49,291 nt of DNA from Candidatus Segatella albertsiae (GTDB lineage Bacteria > Bacteroidota > Bacteroidia > Bacteroidales > Bacteroidaceae): NCBI GenBank assembly GCA_002451555.1, contig DKCU01000018.1:1-49291 (forward strand). Reading direction: 5' to 3'. This document shows, piece by piece, positions 25,986 to 35,962 of the stretch (positions are counted from its first letter, which is position 1; the number at the start of each line of letters is the position of its first letter). The notes under the pieces are model-generated. The model saw nothing but the letters and a program-made list of their open reading frames with translations, made no database searches and was not told the DNA's origin. Both the position numbers and the translations under genes were made by a program.

Positions 25986-26102
25986 GCATTTTTATCCGAA
26001 AACCAAGTACTTTCATGTGAATATTTTCCATAATTATCAGTAAGTTAAAACTTTTCCTTTGTTTTTTACGCCAATACACTTGCAAATCTCATAAATAATG
26101 CT

Positions 26103-26110
26103 TAACTTTG
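26103..26110 (+). promoter_or_regulatory. -7 box TAACTTTG for the ATPase/nuclease gene
   Basis: A perfect TAnnTTTG match lies 25 bases before the ATG at 26136. Confidence 0.7.
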
Positions 26111-26135
26111 TCGGCAATTAGAAAAGAGACAGACT

Positions 26136-27695
26136 ATGGCAACAAAATTTTATCCTGTAGGCATTCAGACGTTCTCGGAAATTATCACCAAGAACTATCT
26201 CTACGTTGACAAGACCGAGTATATTTACCGCATGACTCATTATGGTAAGAAATACCTATTTCTAAGTCGTCCAAGACGATTCGGGAAATCACTTCTTACC
26301 TCCACCTTGCAGAGCTACTTCGAAGGAAAGAAAGAACTCTTCAAGGGATTGGCTATCGAAAGCCTGGAACAAGATTGGACGGAATATCCAGTTCTCCACT
26401 TTGACTTGTCTGGCGGTAAGCACATGGAAGCTGAAGCCTTGCAACGTTATCTTCTGTTCATACTTGAACAAAACGAAAAGAAATTTGGAGTTATCGCAGA
26501 TAATCCTGACCCAAACATAAGATTATTAAGCCTTATCGATAAAATCTACGAACAAACAGGCAAGCAACTCATTATACTTATCGATGAGTATGATGCCCCA
26601 TTACTTGATGTCGTACACGAAGAAACACAATTAAACATTCTCCGTGATATCATGCGTAACTTCTACAGTCCTATCAAGAAAAGCGACCCAAAGTTACACT
26701 TCGTCTTCCTCACGGGCATCACTAAGTTCTCCCAACTCAGCATCTTCAGCGAGTTGAACAATATCACCAACATCAGTATGCTCCCTGAGTATGCCGGCAT
26801 CTGCGGCATCACCAAGGAGGAGTTGCTCACACAAATGAAAGAATACGTCCAGGAACTCTGCGATACTAAGAATTGGACGATGGAGCAAACCGTGTCCAAG
26901 TTGAAAGAATATTATGACGGCTATCATTTCGCAGGACAGTCGCCAGACATATTCAATCCGTTCAGTCTGCTCAGTTGCCTATCCCTCAAAAGAGTTGACC
27001 CATATTGGTTTGCCTCTGGCACACCCACTTATCTCGTCAACATGATGAAGAAGTTCGATGTCAATTTCACCGACTTTGCCGAGGGCATGGAGGCAGGAGT
27101 ATCCGACTTCGATGCCCCAACAGAAACGATGACAACCCTCACCCCACTGCTATATCAGAGCGGTTATATCACCATCAAGGACTATGATGAGGATTACGAC
27201 TCCTATTTCTTAGGCATCCCGAACAAGGAGGTGCGCTTGGGACTGACCAAGGCATTGATACCATACTATGTCACGCCAAACACACTGACAACCAACAACA
27301 CGACTCGCAACATGGCTCGTGCGCTCGACAAGGAAGACTTGGAACTTGCCCTGCAACATCTCCAAACATTCCTGGGTACTATCCCTTATTGCACCAACAC
27401 CGACTACGAGGGGCATTATCAGCAGATGTTCTACATCATCTTCTCCCTGCTCACCGCATGGATGGTGGACGTAGAGGTCCATACCCCGAATGGCAGAGTA
27501 GATATCGTCATCATGACAAAGACCCATCTCTACTTGATGGAATTGAAACTCAACAAGAGTGCCCAAGCTGCGATAAACCAAATCAATCTCAAGAATTATC
27601 GCCAGCGTTTCGCTCTCTCAGGCTTGCCTATCACCAAGGTAGGCATCAACTTCGATAGTGCGACACATAACATCACCGATTGGGTGATAGAATAA
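26136..27695 (+). CDS. AAA-ATPase-like protein with PD-(D/E)XK nuclease domain
   Basis: A 519-residue protein of the AAA-ATPase_like plus PD-(D/E)XK type (the old DUF1703 family, abundant in gut Bacteroidota). The start PVGIQTFSEIITKNYLYVDK is typical. Walker A-like RPRRFGKS is at residues 45-52, and Walker B is LIILIDEYDAPLLD near 147. The C-terminal nuclease core GRVDIVIMTKTHLYLMELKL provides the D...ExK set. The biological role is not known. It has its own promoter and terminator and is not in an operon. Confidence 0.9.
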   Translation: MATKFYPVGIQTFSEIITKNYLYVDKTEYIYRMTHYGKKYLFLSRPRRFGKSLLTSTLQSYFEGKKELFKGLAIESLEQDWTEYPVLHFDLSGGKHMEAEALQRYLLFILEQNEKKFGVIADNPDPNIRLLSLIDKIYEQTGKQLIILIDEYDAPLLDVVHEETQLNILRDIMRNFYSPIKKSDPKLHFVFLTGITKFSQLSIFSELNNITNISMLPEYAGICGITKEELLTQMKEYVQELCDTKNWTMEQTVSKLKEYYDGYHFAGQSPDIFNPFSLLSCLSLKRVDPYWFASGTPTYLVNMMKKFDVNFTDFAEGMEAGVSDFDAPTETMTTLTPLLYQSGYITIKDYDEDYDSYFLGIPNKEVRLGLTKALIPYYVTPNTLTTNNTTRNMARALDKEDLELALQHLQTFLGTIPYCTNTDYEGHYQQMFYIIFSLLTAWMVDVEVHTPNGRVDIVIMTKTHLYLMELKLNKSAQAAINQINLKNYRQRFALSGLPITKVGINFDSATHNITDWVIE

Positions 27696-27715
27696 GGCTA
27701 TATAACTATAGGAAG

Positions 27716-27745
27716 TCCTCGCAAATACCCTTGCGAGGATTTTTT
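27716..27745 (+). terminator. Intrinsic terminator
   Basis: TCCTCGCAA (27716-27724) pairs with TTGCGAGGA (27731-27739), followed by six T. It ends the ATPase/nuclease gene, 20 bases past the stop. Confidence 0.9.
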
Positions 27746-27780
27746 ATGCCGAAAAGTTTGGAAGTATAGAATATTTTTCT

Positions 27781-27788
27781 TAATTTTG
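27781..27788 (+). promoter_or_regulatory. -7 box TAATTTTG starting a long leader
   Basis: It matches TAnnTTTG. Since the terminator upstream ends at 27745 and the exoprotein starts at 28203, transcription from here would give a leader of about 400 nt. Confidence 0.6.
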
Positions 27789-27789
27789 C

Positions 27790-28191
27790 CGATGATAAGG
27801 GGCTTGCGGCACTTTCACAGAGAAAGGTGCAAAGCCCAAGTACAAACTAAAACAGGAAATAAGAAACAGAAAAGAAAGAATTACGACGCAACATCGGGTT
27901 TGCTACCCTATCCCAGCTACGCATGGTGCATCAGCCCATTGCCGCAACTATGGGATACAGATAACAAGAATATGAACCGAAGCGTCGCCGTTCGACATAA
28001 CTTTTTAAGATATTGAGCTTTTAGCTCTTGTTCTCCAAACTTCGAATACCGCCAATTTTCGTACTACGAGAGCAAGCAGATGGAAGGTTCATGCCTATTT
28101 TGGCGTGAGCCGTTCTGTGCTTGTTGTAGTACGAGGTCACTTGGCGGTAACCTGAAGTTTGACAAGCCACGAACGGTTGCACGCCTTTTTT
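27790..28191 (+). ncRNA. Candidate ~400-nt structured leader or non-coding RNA
   Basis: Between promoter and exoprotein the sequence folds heavily. The 5' part has a GGCTT/AAGCC stem over GCACTTTC/GAAAGGTGC, and CGACGC with GCGTCG further on. The 3' part is one long hairpin: CAAACTTC (28036-28043) with GAAGTTTG (28154-28161); ACCGCCAA (28048-28055) with TTGGCGGT (28141-28148); TCGTACTAC (28059-28067) with GTAGTACGA (28126-28134); TCATGCC (28089-28095) with GGCGTGA (28102-28108). GGCGTG and CCGTTC (28102-28115) could instead pair with GAACGG and CACGCC (28171-28185), just before seven T. A weak 76-codon frame at 27786-28016 is not convincing. Confidence 0.5.
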
Positions 28192-28202
28192 ATTCATAGA
28201 AA

Positions 28203-31200
28203 ATGAAACAATTATCTTACTTAAAAACGCTCGTAGGGCATAGGCTTCTTATGCTTGTCGGGTTTCTCATGCTATGGCAAGGGATAGGTTGGGCCGTAAC
28301 AGAATTCACAATAGACGGTTTTACTTACCAAAACTATGATGGGAACACCGTTTTTATCACAGCTATTCCTAACCGACCAACGGTAAAGGTTTCTAATTCT
28401 GTTTCGTATAATGGAGTAACTTATGAAGTTTCTTCCCAAATATTTGGCAACATACAACAAACTGAAGAAGACTTGAAACTTGTCAAAGACTTGTATCTTT
28501 ATGCACTTCCCAAAAGTCCTTATGGAGATTGGGTATTACTCCCCAATTGTCCTAAAGGAACAAGATTGCATATACCTTCTTCAGATTTTGACACTGCCAA
28601 AGACAAATGTTCGTCATCTTATATTATCACTGACGAAAGCCGTTGGTATCATTATCCTCTGGATCCTTTGGCGTTTACAAAAGATGGATTCACCTATTAT
28701 CTATATTATATAGGAGATGAAACTCCGTATGCTCAGTTAAGAGAGTGTCCCAACGAAGAAACAGTAAAGATACCTCTCGAAGTTTCTGATGACAGATTAA
28801 GCTATCCAGTAAAAGAGTTCTCTCAAATAGAAGGAGATTTAATAAAAAACTTATATCTCCCAAGAGTTTATGCTTCTAGTTATGCCATATCTGGTCGTAT
28901 AAATAATTGGAAAGACATAAATATTAGCAAACAGGCAACAGTACATGTTCCTACAGAAGCTTACACTTTAGCATTAGATGAAGCCTATGCTGCAAAACAA
29001 TACTATTACTGGGTTTCAGACGAAAACAGGACTGCTCGTTATGTTTTAGGGAACAAAGAAAAACAGCTTTATGCTAAAGTTGATGGTTTCGTTGTAAAGC
29101 TAAACGACAATGACGGAAAATTGAGTGCAACCATCGCTGACTTCGAAGACCAGGGAAGCGTCCGTTTCCCTTCTGAGTTTGTATATGACAAACAAACATA
29201 TCCTGTTACAGGATTCGGCTTTGGCACAAGTACAGCTAAGACAAAAATCAAAGAAATTCACTACTCCAACGTATTCTGTAATTCGTACTTTCCTATATCA
29301 AAGGATAGCTATGGTACCATTACCATTTATGTTCCAGATACTCTCTTCACAAAAGCCACTACAGAGAAACCATATAATTCGTACGCTTTCAAGAAAATAA
29401 CAGATGGCAAGCGTTGGGCTTTAAACAAGACTTATCATCCTCTACGTAGTGGTTATAACAAAGATTATTATTACGATGTAAATGGGGATGGAAGTATGGA
29501 GTTATTTGGAGTAAACAAGATTGGAGGGAATTCCTACAATTCACTTTTCGTCTCTTCACTTGATGGAGATACTTTAAATTACATTCCACGATTTGCATAC
29601 AACGACTTTGAGATGGGACTGTACAACAAGGAAGGGTTCCCTCTCTTAACAAACAGTTATGCAACCAGTACTTACCAACAAGAAATTAATATCTGGGACT
29701 ATCAGAAGAACGACTGGACATTTAAGAGCAAAAAACTCTACAAACATACGTTAGCCGACATCAACGGCGACGGTCTGAAAGAAATCATCGACAAGCCTGT
29801 TGAAGGTTACACCGATTTCATCAAGATTCTTCAAGATGGCTCATTCTCCTATGACAAACTTTTAGTAACAACAGACACAACAGTTGTTCGCACCTCTTAC
29901 CTAGACGACTTCTTGCCTAACTCAAGCAGCGTGTACCGTCCGTCAACAGGAATGGGAAGTGGTGTTGGTTCGTTGGCAGACGGTATGTTTGTCAAGTCCA
30001 AAGAAAATAAATGGAACTCCACATGGGATGACGAGGAGGGCGCTACCGGAAGTGCAAAGCGTCTTGCTTCCAATGGCATTTCCATGTATTCCTTGGATAT
30101 TCCATCTGGTTACGCAACTGCTACCGACATGAATGGCGATGGTATGATTGACCTCTCTGATGGCAATAGCATCTACTATAATTTGGGCAATAGCACATTG
30201 TTCAAGAGTCCTCATGTTGGCACCATTTATTCTACCGACCTTACTGGCAATGGACTTCTTGACCATATAGATTTTGGCAACAAACAAGTTGACCTCTATC
30301 TTAACACGATAGATGGCAAGAACAGTACTGTCAAGACTTTACTCAAGAATACAGCGATCTCCAATGTTTTCTTTGGAGACTTTGACAAGGATGGCGATGT
30401 TGATATTCTCTTCATCATCCCTGGCAGCAACTATCTGTTGTTCCAATACTATCGCAATGACGATAATGGCGTTTTCAAAGCCAAAGATGCCGATATTGAT
30501 GGAAATTTTGATGTTATTGCTTGCAACGACTACGACAACGACGGTTTGTATGAAGTCTTGGTGAAAACCAAGAATACCGAGGAGTATTCTTTCATCAAAT
30601 GCAACAAGAACTACACAATTACCGAAGTAAAATTGCCAAACAACATCAGAACCATTGGTGATTTCAACAACGATGGCACCACAGAAGTTGCATCTTATGG
30701 CACTTACTATTCCATCTATGAACCACTGGCGAAAGCAAAGGCCAATACTCGACCAGAGAAAATGAACAAGCCTTCTGCCGTATTATTTGCAGATGCTGGT
30801 AAACTTAAGATTTCATGGGAACGAGGCAAGGATGCAGAAACCTCATCTTGCGACCTTACCTATGAGCTTCGCATCGGTAGCGAAAGAGGTAAAAGCGACA
30901 TTTATTTTGCTAAATCAAATGCCGACGGAACACGTCGTGCCATTGAAGATGGCAATATGGGACGCTCTCTCAAATATCTATTCGACACTGGCAACTTATC
31001 TGAGGGCAGATATTATATAGCTATCCAAGCTATTGATGCCAACGGACTGGGTGGCGCATGGAGTGACGAGTTAGTGTATGACCACAAGCTTACAGCTCCT
31101 GTCATTGCCCAACTTCCAAATGGCTATTGCACGGCAGACACTTTGACTCTTAGCGTACAGAACCCACGTAATGCTTCTATTTACGATTGGAATCTTAGCA

Positions 31201-34200
31201 ATGGCACTATCATTTCTCAAAACGCTAATGGAAGTATCATCACAGCATTGTTTGAGAAAGCTGGTCAGCAGGCAGTTAATCTCTGCATGAATACCAACGG
31301 GCAAACTTACAAAGCTGACACGAAGTATATTACATTGTCACCAGCCAACAATATGGGCATTACGACCGATGACAATAAGACTTATTACATGCTTAACGTA
31401 TTGGATCTCAACCAAGATGGTAATGCAGAGTTTTCAAAATCAGATATAGACCCTTATAACTCCGGTGGAATTTTCTATGAGAATAAGAACGGCACATACT
31501 CACAACTTCGTAAAAGTTGGAATAGCGACCTAACATATGGCAAGTACTATCTTCCTGCCGATTTCAACCATGATGGCTACCCAGATTTCTATCTTTCTCA
31601 CATCGACAAGGGAAATATGTTCATCAATAGCGGTGAAGAAGATAAGAACTTTGAGTATTCCTTAGAGACTTTCACTTTCCCATCTTATAACTTTAAAGCT
31701 ATAGTTGATTTTAACAACAATGGCAAATTGGGCATAATCATGAAAGATGGATCTCTTTTCAACAGTGAAGACGAGCGTGCATTTACAAGATTAAGCACCA
31801 GCGACGTTTTTGAAGGTTGGAGCCATTCTATAAATGGTTTCTTGGATTTTGACCGAGACGGAGCTTTGGATATTTGGGAGAACAATACTTCAAATGACAA
31901 AGCCGTGACAAACGTCTATCTAAAGGTTGCAGGAGAGAACAACAAGTTTAATCAAACTGCAAAGGTTTTCTACGAAAATGCCAACCGTTATCAAATGAAC
32001 GGCTTTGCCGACTTCAATAATGACGGATATGTTGATGGGTATTTCTTCGACAAAGCAAAGGATGGCAACTATAACAACTTAGTTATCATCAAGGGAAAGC
32101 CAATGAATGAGTGGCCTTGCACACAAACGGTAGTTATTCCTATCAAGGAATTGACATACATAAGTAGCAGTGACACCCCTATAACCTTACTTGATTTTGA
32201 TAACAATGGGTATCTCGATATCTTGGTTCATGGAAACAATCCACGAATCTTGCTTATGGACAAAGACTTCAATTATACAGAAGTTTCAGATACAAAGAAA
32301 CAGTTTGGTATCAATAGCAATAACATTGACGAATATCACTGGGTACCTCTCACTCGCAACGCCTATCCTAACGGCTACAAGTCGAACATCAAGAACGAGG
32401 CACCAAGTGCTCCTACGAACGTGACTGCCACATCCATCCCAGAGGGTTTGTTGCTGAAATGGGACGATGCGACCGACGACCACACCCCTTGGATGCAGAT
32501 GCGCTACAACGTGAGCCTCAAAATCAAGGGGAAGACAGGCGAGAATGCTTTTGTACTCTCTCCTATGAATGGTTTGAGCGATGACGCAGCCATCTGTTCT
32601 GGAGTTTACTACCGCAAGGCTTCTCAACTCATCGTACCAAAGAGTGCGTTGGTGAATGGAACTACCTACGAGCTTCAGGTACAAGCCATCGACCTCATGG
32701 GCGAGCACTCTCCTATGACCAAGCCTGTGGAAGTGACATATAATGCAGAGAATGCTATTGTATTTTCCGAAAGCGACTTCTATCAATATGCCAATTATAG
32801 AGGTCAATACATAGGAAACGAGGCTTCGAAATACACTATTGATGGTGGAAAGGATAGCAAAGTTTACTACCAAGAAGGTAGTAATTTCAGTATTTACTGG
32901 ACTACACCAGGCGAGAAGACAATAATGGTCAATGCTGATGGGTGCATCACAACTCGAACCATTATTGTCAAAGAATACTTAAATTTGGACATAGAACTAC
33001 CAAAAAAGACAATGCTAAACACGCCTATCGAAGTCAAAGTTCCTCAGATATTCTATTCGGGCAAATTCTCGAATTACGGATTCTTAGAAAATGATGGTTA
33101 CAAGGTTTCATACGAGAAAGGCGACAGCACTGCTTGGGTTACCTTCAAAGAAATAGGTTCACAAAAACTTGAATGCTTCGTGAAATTTACTTTCAACGAA
33201 AAGACAGGTGCATCAAAGACTACTGTCATCGACGAGACCATGCCAACAGCTGAAATCAAGAGTGTGGAATCTAATGGAAAGTACTATCAAGTAAACTGGA
33301 GCACAGCTGTTCCAAGCATGGTCGGCAAGGTGGAAATCAGCCGCGAGACCAATCGCTTGAATCAATTTGAGGTACTCGACATCGTACCTGTAAGCAATGG
33401 CTCGTTTGTTGACTTGACCAGCGACAACCGAGTACAGCCTCAGCGTTATCGCATCCGTCTCATCGCAGACAACGAGATGCAGATGAGCGACTACTCGACT
33501 CCTCATAATCCGCTCCACGTGATGATCAACAAGACTGCCGACAAGCAGGGCAACAACCTCATGTGGAACGCTTACGAAGGACTGGATGTACAGAGCTACA
33601 CCATCTTGCGTGGTTCGTCAGAAAGCAACCTGAAAGCTATCGCAACTATCGCAGGTAGTCAACAGAACTATACGGATTACACTGCACCAGAAGGTGTATC
33701 TTATTATGCCGTGAAGTTTGAGACCATGCCTGTGGCCTTGGCAAAGGGCATCGGTACGTATGCAGCATCAGACGATGTCACCTCCAACGTCATCTCTTCC
33801 GAAGAGGCAATGCCTACCACTGCCGCCACAAACCTCTATGCGGGAACGGTGGAAAGCAATGCTAAGTTGACTACCGATCAGCAAGAGCTTCACATGGTAG
33901 CTACGATTCTCCCTACCTATGTTACTTATAATAAGGTAAGTTGGAGCATTGTCAGTGGAGGTGAATACGCATCCATTAGCCAAAGCGGTTTGTTGACAGC
34001 CAAGGGTGGCAAGGGTGATGTAGTCGTCAGAGTGGTAACACTTGATGGCTCCAACCTCAGCGACGAGATAACCATTCCTTGCGACGTTACCATCATGGCA
34101 AAGGACATTGATGTTCGTACAGCCAAGAAGAGCATTGCCGTAGGAGATTATCTGCTTCTCAATGCCGTTCTCACGCCAAAGAACACAACGATGAGTGAAG

Positions 34201-34484
34201 TGACTTGGAAGAGTGAGGACACAGACATTGCTACTGTAGATGAGAATGGTATCTTGAAGGCTATCACTCCTGGAGTTGTCAAGATTACCGCAACCACCAA
34301 GGATGGCAGCAACCTCAGTGCTTACATCAACATCATCGTGACTGAGCCTACTGGCATCAATGGTGTTATCGCAGATGACAAGGATGCAGATACTATCTAC
34401 TACGACCTTGAAGGCAAAAAGATTCAGACCCCTACAAAAGGCAACATCTATATCACCAACAAGGGCAAGAAAGTAGTGTTCTAA
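28203..34484 (+). CDS. Giant secreted FG-GAP/FnIII/Big2 repeat protein
   Basis: A 2093-residue exoprotein. An N-terminal membrane/signal segment (HRLLMLVGFLMLWQGIGWAV) comes first. Calcium-binding FG-GAP/VCBS-type turns follow in two blocks: DVNGDG ~425, DINGDG ~518, DMNGDG ~641, DFDKDG ~726, DYDNDG ~776, DFNNDG ~819; then DLNQDG ~1067, DFNHDG ~1119, DFDRDG ~1215, DFNNDG ~1269, DFDNNG ~1330. FnIII-like domains lie at about 855-965 and 1398-1515, and two Big2 domains at about 1875-2050. The end (YYDLEGKKI, then GNIYITNKGKKVVF) is the short tail typical of Prevotella surface proteins. It is probably an adhesin or scaffold outside the cell; no enzyme domain is seen. Confidence 0.85.
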   Translation: MKQLSYLKTLVGHRLLMLVGFLMLWQGIGWAVTEFTIDGFTYQNYDGNTVFITAIPNRPTVKVSNSVSYNGVTYEVSSQIFGNIQQTEEDLKLVKDLYLYALPKSPYGDWVLLPNCPKGTRLHIPSSDFDTAKDKCSSSYIITDESRWYHYPLDPLAFTKDGFTYYLYYIGDETPYAQLRECPNEETVKIPLEVSDDRLSYPVKEFSQIEGDLIKNLYLPRVYASSYAISGRINNWKDINISKQATVHVPTEAYTLALDEAYAAKQYYYWVSDENRTARYVLGNKEKQLYAKVDGFVVKLNDNDGKLSATIADFEDQGSVRFPSEFVYDKQTYPVTGFGFGTSTAKTKIKEIHYSNVFCNSYFPISKDSYGTITIYVPDTLFTKATTEKPYNSYAFKKITDGKRWALNKTYHPLRSGYNKDYYYDVNGDGSMELFGVNKIGGNSYNSLFVSSLDGDTLNYIPRFAYNDFEMGLYNKEGFPLLTNSYATSTYQQEINIWDYQKNDWTFKSKKLYKHTLADINGDGLKEIIDKPVEGYTDFIKILQDGSFSYDKLLVTTDTTVVRTSYLDDFLPNSSSVYRPSTGMGSGVGSLADGMFVKSKENKWNSTWDDEEGATGSAKRLASNGISMYSLDIPSGYATATDMNGDGMIDLSDGNSIYYNLGNSTLFKSPHVGTIYSTDLTGNGLLDHIDFGNKQVDLYLNTIDGKNSTVKTLLKNTAISNVFFGDFDKDGDVDILFIIPGSNYLLFQYYRNDDNGVFKAKDADIDGNFDVIACNDYDNDGLYEVLVKTKNTEEYSFIKCNKNYTITEVKLPNNIRTIGDFNNDGTTEVASYGTYYSIYEPLAKAKANTRPEKMNKPSAVLFADAGKLKISWERGKDAETSSCDLTYELRIGSERGKSDIYFAKSNADGTRRAIEDGNMGRSLKYLFDTGNLSEGRYYIAIQAIDANGLGGAWSDELVYDHKLTAPVIAQLPNGYCTADTLTLSVQNPRNASIYDWNLSNGTIISQNANGSIITALFEKAGQQAVNLCMNTNGQTYKADTKYITLSPANNMGITTDDNKTYYMLNVLDLNQDGNAEFSKSDIDPYNSGGIFYENKNGTYSQLRKSWNSDLTYGKYYLPADFNHDGYPDFYLSHIDKGNMFINSGEEDKNFEYSLETFTFPSYNFKAIVDFNNNGKLGIIMKDGSLFNSEDERAFTRLSTSDVFEGWSHSINGFLDFDRDGALDIWENNTSNDKAVTNVYLKVAGENNKFNQTAKVFYENANRYQMNGFADFNNDGYVDGYFFDKAKDGNYNNLVIIKGKPMNEWPCTQTVVIPIKELTYISSSDTPITLLDFDNNGYLDILVHGNNPRILLMDKDFNYTEVSDTKKQFGINSNNIDEYHWVPLTRNAYPNGYKSNIKNEAPSAPTNVTATSIPEGLLLKWDDATDDHTPWMQMRYNVSLKIKGKTGENAFVLSPMNGLSDDAAICSGVYYRKASQLIVPKSALVNGTTYELQVQAIDLMGEHSPMTKPVEVTYNAENAIVFSESDFYQYANYRGQYIGNEASKYTIDGGKDSKVYYQEGSNFSIYWTTPGEKTIMVNADGCITTRTIIVKEYLNLDIELPKKTMLNTPIEVKVPQIFYSGKFSNYGFLENDGYKVSYEKGDSTAWVTFKEIGSQKLECFVKFTFNEKTGASKTTVIDETMPTAEIKSVESNGKYYQVNWSTAVPSMVGKVEISRETNRLNQFEVLDIVPVSNGSFVDLTSDNRVQPQRYRIRLIADNEMQMSDYSTPHNPLHVMINKTADKQGNNLMWNAYEGLDVQSYTILRGSSESNLKAIATIAGSQQNYTDYTAPEGVSYYAVKFETMPVALAKGIGTYAASDDVTSNVISSEEAMPTTAATNLYAGTVESNAKLTTDQQELHMVATILPTYVTYNKVSWSIVSGGEYASISQSGLLTAKGGKGDVVVRVVTLDGSNLSDEITIPCDVTIMAKDIDVRTAKKSIAVGDYLLLNAVLTPKNTTMSEVTWKSEDTDIATVDENGILKAITPGVVKITATTKDGSNLSAYINIIVTEPTGINGVIADDKDADTIYYDLEGKKIQTPTKGNIYITNKGKKVVF

Positions 34485-34496
34485 AAATCACAAAAA

Positions 34497-34514
34497 CATA
34501 GTCTTCGGACTATG
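34497..34514 (+). other. Short TTCG-loop hairpin after the exoprotein
   Basis: CATAGTC pairs with GACTATG around a TTCG tetraloop. It lies 13 bases past the stop and just before the terminator. Confidence 0.7.
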
Positions 34515-34525
34515 CAATACAGTAA

Positions 34526-34585
34526 AAAGCCCTCCCAAGACTGACCTTCGGGTCATGATCTTGGGAGGGCTTTCTGTTTTTGCCG
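34526..34585 (+). terminator. Strong nested terminator
   Basis: AAAGCCCTCCCAAGA (34526-34540) pairs with a matching arm ending at 34573. Inside, TGACC-TTCG-GGTCA forms a second tetraloop hairpin. TTTCTGTTTTTG follows. It ends the exoprotein transcript. The next 100 bases hold no gene. Confidence 0.85.
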
Positions 34586-34693
34586 AAAGAATTTTTCCTT
34601 GAAGCAAGCTAAACTTTCCTTTCAACCGTATAAAATTGTTTACAGAACCCAATAGAATTTTCCGTTCCGTGTCACGGAATGGAGGGCAGATGC

Positions 34694-35734
34694 TTAATAT
34701 TTAAACAAATCAGCTGCCACAACCTCACTATGCACGATACTATGATGTACACCATCTGCTACCCCATATGTCGTAACAAAAGTATTGACAAGCGAAAGCT
34801 TCGTCTTCGTAGATACTCGGAACAACTCCATACGTTCTCTCAACTGTTGCTCATGAGCCTCAGTAATACGATATTCCGCCTTGCTGAACTTCATCTCACA
34901 AAGATGGACGATGCGGTCGGCACGCTTAATCACCAAATCTATCTGGGCACCTCGTTTCCCATCGCTTGCCACCTTGCGCCAAGAAGAGACTTCAGTCGCC
35001 ATACCTGAGATTCCAAGTGCCCTCTTAATGGCATCCGTATGCACCAAGCACACGATTTCAAAAGTCAAGCCCTGCCATGTAGATACCAACCGAGACTCAA
35101 AGTTGTGACTCCACCATAGCTCATCGTCCGATGTGTCTTGAGCGATAAACCTATAATAAAATAAGGTGTAGAAATCTATTAAGCGATAACTCGCTTCCCG
35201 TGTCTTGCATCCGAAGTTGTGGCTTCGAGCAATAAAGTCACATCGCTCCAGATTAGTCAACACTCACGAAAGCGTACCACCATTCACCCCAACTGCCTTG
35301 ACAATCTCTGCCCTGGACATTCCGCCATGATGACTTGCCAAAGCCTTCACTACATTGATGTATAGCTCGGCATTGCTAAACAATGCATTATACAACTCTT
35401 CAAACTCACTCCTCATGATGCCGCTATGTGAAAAGAACAATCTATCCACATTTTGCACCAAGCTATCTTGTGGGTTGATAAGACTCAAATAAAAAGGTAT
35501 TCCGCCAAACACCATGTAGCATTGCAATATCTGATACCTATCCCACTTGCAACGTCTTCTCTGCAAATATTCTTCTGTCTCTTTTAGCGTAAAAGAGCGG
35601 ATATAGATATTGCTCGTGATTCGAGCATGCAGCCCCCCTTGGTTCTCTATCAGATTGTCCACCATCCAAGATGTGGCAGAGCCACTGGCTATAAACACGA
35701 TAAAGCAAGAAAATGGGCGATTTTTTACAATTAT
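34694..35734 (-). pseudogene. Broken ATP-binding protein (archaeal-ATPase/DUF234-like)
   Basis: On the minus strand a frame from about 35734 reads VFIASGSATSWMVDNLIENQ and a mid-part with MVFGGIPFYLSLI. It then meets a single in-frame TGA at 35264-35266 (GGTLS-stop-VLTNLERCDFIA) and continues to 34694 with a nuclease-like QIDLVIKRADRIVHLCEMKF. The stop is one base away from CGA, Arg. The N-terminal half with Walker A and B is absent: upstream the frame closes at a TAA. It is thus an N-terminally deleted and interrupted gene. Similar intact ATPases lie nearby, so loss would be tolerated. Confidence 0.8.
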
Positions 35735-35857
35735 TTACAAGAATTACTCTTCTGCTACAACACCGTCATACACTTGATATTCCAAACCTTTATAATTGTC
35801 GGGAAAATTACCCAGATTGCTCCAGGAGCTAAAGATGGTATTGGAATACTTAAACAC

Positions 35858-35934
35858 ACTTTTAAGGACGAATAAATGCAGCTTGCAACACTTTTAAGGA
35901 CGTATTTTTGCGGTTTTACATACTTTTAAGGACG
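35858..35934. repeat. Three 13-bp repeats at 32-bp spacing, two carrying -7-like boxes
   Basis: ACTTTTAAGGACG occurs at 35858, 35890 and 35922. Copies two and three are followed by TATTTTTG, itself a match to TAnnTTTG; the first has a degraded ATAAATG. They stand upstream of the real -7 box at 35963 and the ATPase at 36002. The region from 35735 to 36001 has no gene I can support. Confidence 0.85.
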
Positions 35935-35962
35935 TATTTTTGTAGGAATCAATAATTTTCTG

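Noticed and set aside
27786..28016. A 76-codon protein gene in the leader
   Set aside because: Composition is odd, other frames are equally open nearby, and the bases are taken up by stems.
27781..28191. RNase P RNA, tmRNA, SRP RNA or group II intron domain V
   Set aside because: The conserved core sequences of these RNAs are not present; GAGCCGTTC and GAACGG resemble domain V only superficially.
35858..35934. Three evenly spaced repeats as a CRISPR array
   Set aside because: The repeated core is 13 bases and the spacers are AT-rich with promoter boxes; no cas genes.
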